Shown here piece after piece: positions 59,905 to 64,000 of a stretch of DNA of 64,000 nt. Each line of letters opens with the position of its first letter. Position 1 is the stretch's first letter. Source of the DNA: Benincasa hispida (Eukaryota > Streptophyta > Magnoliopsida > Cucurbitales > Cucurbitaceae); contig NC_052355.1 of the NCBI RefSeq assembly GCF_009727055.1, forward strand, positions 2,429,526-2,493,525, given 5' to 3'. The position numbers and the translations under genes are program-made. The notes under the pieces are model-generated. The model was not told the DNA's origin. It did not search any database and saw only the letters and a program-made list of their open reading frames with translations.

Positions 59905-62756
59905 ATGGCTATAACCATATTAGCTCTTTTAAGTGCTGATAAACTGACTGGCGAGAACTACACTAGTTGGAAACACACGATCACTACTATATTAATCATC
60001 AATGACTTGAGGTTCATCCTTATGGAGGAGTGTCCTCCTATTCCGACTCAGAACACCACTCAAAATGTTTGGAAGGCGAACGAAAAGGTCCGAGCTTACA
60101 TCTTGGCCAGTCTAAATGACATTTTGGCCAAGAAGCATGAGCCTATTTTTGAGGATGATGCCCTAAAGTCTCATTTCCTGTAGTTTGTAAACACAGTTTT
60201 GTATGAACGCTTGTGATATATAATATATGATATTTTCTTAACTACTTGTCTTTGAACATTAGATGTTTTATTTGTTTTACCACAAACCAATAAACTAAAA
60301 TCCTTGGTTGTCATTATGTAACTTAAGCATGTATGTGGTGACATACAAGTGGATCATGTCTTAAATGATAATCAAAATGTTTTGTAGTATATGGATATAG
60401 GAGGGAAACCGTATCCTGGTAACGCTACGGATGCAGCCCGCTTTGTAGAATAGTTACAAGTGTTGTGACTTTCTACAGATGGTCTGATTCTGATCATTCA
60501 TGTGGGGACATGTGAGCGGGGGCGTCCTATACAAAGAGTTTGTATAAGATCTGACCATGAAGTGTTAACGTCTCGTTATATAACGCCGTTCATGATAGAG
60601 ACTTCACATCACTAGGATGATCATAGGCAATATGACCTCAATCCTGAGTGATTTGGGAACTCCTGCCTTTGAGGGCGGTCCTTTGATTTACATGGGTGCG
60701 AGTGGCCAGTTCGCCGACTCAAACCTACCAGTTTGGGGATTCGTCTGATTTGGGAGCTGGGAACTCAGCTACACAAAATGGAATTCACTCCTTTCCCAAA
60801 GCAGGGTAAGTAGATAGATTCTCCCTTAAGGGCTGATCTCGGGGCTTGAATGATGTGGCGCCACACACATTCTCATGGCCCGAGAGGTGTCCACACATAG
60901 TAGGACTATGTTGTATTGTTCATTAGATGGATCAGTGGTACTTAAGGAGTTAGATGTAACTATAGGGGCAAAATGATAAATTGACCCAGCTGTATTTACG
61001 AGCATCTATGAAGGGTTATGGTACTGTTGATTGGTTATATCCAATGGACAGAGAAATATATTTGTGGTAAGGAAAGTTCAGCTGTCGATCTTTAGTGGAA
61101 TGTCTGGCAGTTAACGAATGGTGGATCTTGTGGCTAAAGAGTTTAGTAAGCTATTCACGTACTGTTGGAGCTTTGAGCCATAGTTCCATAAAGTCCCCTT
61201 GGTAGCCCAATGGATTCAAGTTGAGAATCAATTTTTTGGGTCAGTTTGAAATGTTCAAATTGACAAGAAGGATTCGATTATATATGATATGATTGAACTG
61301 GTTAATTATATTTAATATGATTGAATTTATGTATGAGATACATTAATTGGAGGAAAGTAGATAAAAATATGATTTATATCTACTAGAGGAGAAAACACTA
61401 TGGTTTATATGTGATATTAAACTAATATAATATGATTATATTTATTATTATTAATTTGACAATTATGGGATAATTGACCGCCATTTTCTTCATAACCGTG
61501 TGTTAGTGGGAAGTTTGATTCAGTTTTCGTAACTGAAGAATAAAATGAAAATCGTTTTCATTTTGCAAAGATCACGTAATTTGCTCACGAAGTGTATGCT
61601 ACCAATCATTTAGCTAACTGAGAGACTATACGATAGTTCAAAGTTACAACATGATCGCATACACACGTCCACATTTTTCTAAATGATTGCCTACGTTTTA
61701 CTAAACGATAGTCTAGCACCGAGCATTTACTAAGCGATCATATAGACGATCGTTGCCTATTTACTACACGATCTTCTACCTTCGTCTAAACGATCAAGCA
61801 TTGTCTATACGATAGATACCCTGCACTTCTTCCATTTACTTGATCATTGTATAAGATCTTCATTCCTCATCCCCTCTACCAAATCCCAATAGAGCCCACT
61901 CTTTGGATTCTCACAAAGAGAATACCGAGGGTTCCAAATGGTGGTGTTGTACCCATTTCCTCTGTTCGTGTGAAGACCATTCGTGAGTAGACGATCGGGT
62001 GTTGGTGAACGATTGCTTGGAGCGAGAGCGAAGAGGAGCTGTTCCTTGGAGAGAAGAGTTATTCATTGGTACGTATTCTTGTACTCTTGTTATTTATTGT
62101 TCTAGAAGCATGCCGGTAATGTTTGTTGTATGATGCATATCTATCTGTTTGAATGTAAATACGGTACTTCTGTCATAATGTCTTTGAAAAGATCACATAG
62201 GTACTTTTGTGTAAGAGTTCCTTCACCTATGGTCTCGACACGTGAGATCATGGAGTCCTTACAGGGAATGTTCGGACAACCGTTTGGACAACTCAAACAT
62301 GAAGCTCTGAAAAACATTTTCAACTCCAAAATGGAGGAGGGTACATCTGTTCGAGAACACGTTTTGAACATGATGGTCCACTTCAAGTGGGCGGAGATGA
62401 ATGAGTCATGCATCGATGAGGGTAACCAGGTTAGCATAATTTTTCCCTGATTGCCAGATAACTTCCTGCACTTTGTCAGCAATGTTTGTGCTGAAAAAGG
62501 TGGACTATTCCCTTACAACTCTTCTCAATGAGTCACAGACATTCCAATTTCTTGCTGAAAAGTAAGGAGAAAAAGGGAGGTGAGGCAAATGTTGCTTCAT
62601 CTTCAAAGAAGTTCCATCGGGGCTCGACCTCAGGAACAAAGTCTGCACCTTCTACTTCTAACACTTCCAAGTGGAAGAAGAAGAAGGGTGGTAAAGGGAA
62701 AGGGAAGGCACCTGCTAACCCACAACCTGTCGAACAGCGAGCAAGATGACCAATGC
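59905..62756 (+). pseudogene. Copia gag, interrupted by a solo LTR, zinc knuckle broken
   Basis: Part one (59905-60146) reads 'ADKLTGENYTSWKHTITTIL' and ends 'ILAKKHEP'. Part two starts at 62231 with 'VSTREIMESLQGMFGQPFGQ' and 'TSVREHVLNMMVHF'. The two halves are in the same frame across the target duplication. After 62450 a frameshift leads to the Lys-rich ORF 62528-62749 ('KWKKKKGGKGKGKAPANPQP'). The following zinc knuckle has lost its first CxxC to a deletion near 62780, leaving only 'QDGHW'. Not functional. Confidence 0.85.
60147..62225 (+). mobile_element. Solo copia LTR in gag with perfect target duplication
   Basis: Starts 'TTTTGAGGATGATGCCC', aligned with the family start TGTTGGGGTTGATGCCC at 55262, with its own TG decayed to TT, and ends 'AGAGTTCCTTCA'. 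Length 2079 bp. CCTAT lies immediately on both sides (60142-60146 and 62226-62230). No internal region. It is the same family as the element it sits in. Confidence 0.9.
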
Positions 62757-62869
62757 CGGTTGACAAAGGAAATCCAGGATGGGCACTGGAAAGCGGAATT
62801 GTCCTCACTGGTTAAAGGAGAAGAAGAAGGCTAAGGCCAAGACAAAACAAGATAAATATGATTGACTAG

Positions 62870-64000
62870 TTTTGGAAACTTGTTTAGTGAAGAATGATGA
62901 TTCTGCCTGGATTATTGACTTTGGGGCCACTGATCAATGTTTTTTTTTTTTTTTTTTCCAGGGGATTAGATCCTGGTGGCAGCTTGAAGCTGGTGAGATG
63001 AAGATGTGAGTAGGCACCGGGCACGTCGTCTGAGCTGTGGCAGTGGGAGGACTTCAGTTGACTTTACAAAATAAATTTATCATTTTGAATGATGTTTATG
63101 TGGTTCCTGAGTTAAAGCGGAACTTAATTTCTATAAAGTGTGTGATTCAATGTAAATATACTCTTCACTTTTTGGTGAATAAAGTGTTTATTTTGAAAGA
63201 TGGTGTTGAGATTTATTCAGCAAAACTGGAAACAATTTATATGTGCTAAGACCGTTAGCAACAAATTCCCTCCATAACATAGAGATGTTTAAAACTGCCG
63301 TAACTCAAAATAAACGACTTAAGGTTTCTTTTAAGAAAAATGGCCAATTTTGACACCTTCGATTAGGGCACATCAATCTCAATAGGATTGAGAGGTTGGT
63401 GAAGAATGAACTTCTAAGCGAGTTAGAGGAAAATTGTTTACCTATGTGCAAGTCATGCCTTGAAGGCAAGATGACTAAAAGACCTTTTACTGGAAAAGGT
63501 TATCGAGCCAAAGAACCTCTAGAGTTAGTGCATTCAGACCTTTGTAGTCTGATGAATGTGCGAGCCAGGGGAGGCTATTAGTATTTCATCACTTTTACTG
63601 ATGATTACTCCCGGTATGGGTATATTTATTTGATGCAATGAAAGTATGAATCCTTTGAAAAGTTCAAAGAGTTCAAGGCTGAAGTTGAAAATGCATTGGA
63701 TAAATGGATTAAAACACTTCGATCAGATTGGAGTGGAAAGTTTTTGGATTCGGAGTTCCAGAACTATATGATAGAACATGGAATTGCTTCCCAACTCTCA
63801 GCGTCTGGTACACCTCAGCAGAATGGTGTATCGAAGAGAGGAAACAGAACCTTGTTGGACATGGTTCGATTGATGATGAGATACACTTTCTTACCGGACT
63901 CATTTTGGGGTTTTGCAGTAGAGACTACAACTTATATCCTCAACTACGTTCCTTCCAAGAGTGTTTCTAGAACAATTTTGGAGTTGTGGAATGGGCGTAA
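62870..64000 (+). pseudogene. Copia protease, GAG-pre-integrase and integrase (runs off the window)
   Basis: The protease motif reads 'AWIIDFGATDQC', where the family has DSGA, so the active-site region is changed. It is followed by an 18-T run (62940-62957) that replaces coding sequence. ORF 63037-63249 has 'LNDVYVVPELKRNLISIK'. ORF 63396-63581 has 'CKSCLEGKMTKRPFTGKG' and 'EPLELVHSDLC'. After a TAG at 63579-63581 the integrase core continues with 'DDYSRYGYIYLM', 'IKTLRSDWSGKFLDSEFQN' and 'GTPQQNGVSKRGNRTLLDMV', so the three acidic catalytic positions are partly altered (the E of the ER motif is K here). The element continues beyond 64000. Confidence 0.85.

Noticed and set aside
62141..62482. 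113-codon minus-strand ORF
   Set aside because: It is antisense to the gag segment that has recognisable copia gag sequence on the plus strand.

Overview
The window reads as a piece of a dicot plant nuclear genome. It is AT-rich, packed with Ty1/copia retrotransposon remains, and holds one intact multi-exon host gene. A cucurbit is my best guess. That rests on recognising two dispersed repeat styles, TCTATCA/TGATAGA palindromes and ACGATCGTTTAG arrays, and on the copia content; it is an inference, not a proof.

Layout. Positions 1-1962 hold one copy of a tandemly duplicated intergenic unit. About 13.3 kb of nested transposable elements (1963-15250) splits this array: LTRs of one copia family, an older copia integrase fragment, an LTR-like insertion with covarying hairpins (6648-9385), a nearly complete but broken minus-strand copia element (9873-13995), and a 45-bp minisatellite. 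The array resumes at 15250-25150 in units of 1.8-2.3 kb. Four units carry a 0.53-0.65 kb promoter-like module that two other units lack.

The host gene is at about 26.0-35.1 kb on the plus strand. It is the maintenance DNA methyltransferase MET1 (DNMT1 family): 11 coding exons, all splice phases consistent, 1549 codons before the stop, with two RFD domains, two BAH domains and a full C5-cytosine methylase domain. Two E2F-type sites lie just upstream of its presumed leader exon, and a long leader intron holds an unexplained ORF with a transit-peptide-like N-terminus.

From 35.7 kb on, transposons dominate again: a 5'-truncated LINE tail (35722-36725), an old minus-strand copia cut by a MITE and a solo LTR (37990-41545), a plus-strand copia gag remnant (41546-44682), a broken DUF1985-type gene of the Ulp1/Mutator-associated kind (45165-51224) split by a solo LTR, a broken minus-strand copia pol (52325-55261), and a plus-strand copia element that enters at 55262 and runs off the window end. 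Its gag is interrupted by a solo LTR with a perfect 5-bp target duplication.

The same long-LTR copia family (LTR about 1.8-2.25 kb) occurs at least ten times, several as solo LTRs nested in each other. The only gene I believe is functional is MET1, so the window places the maintenance methyltransferase inside a neighbourhood of sequences that such an enzyme would be expected to keep methylated.
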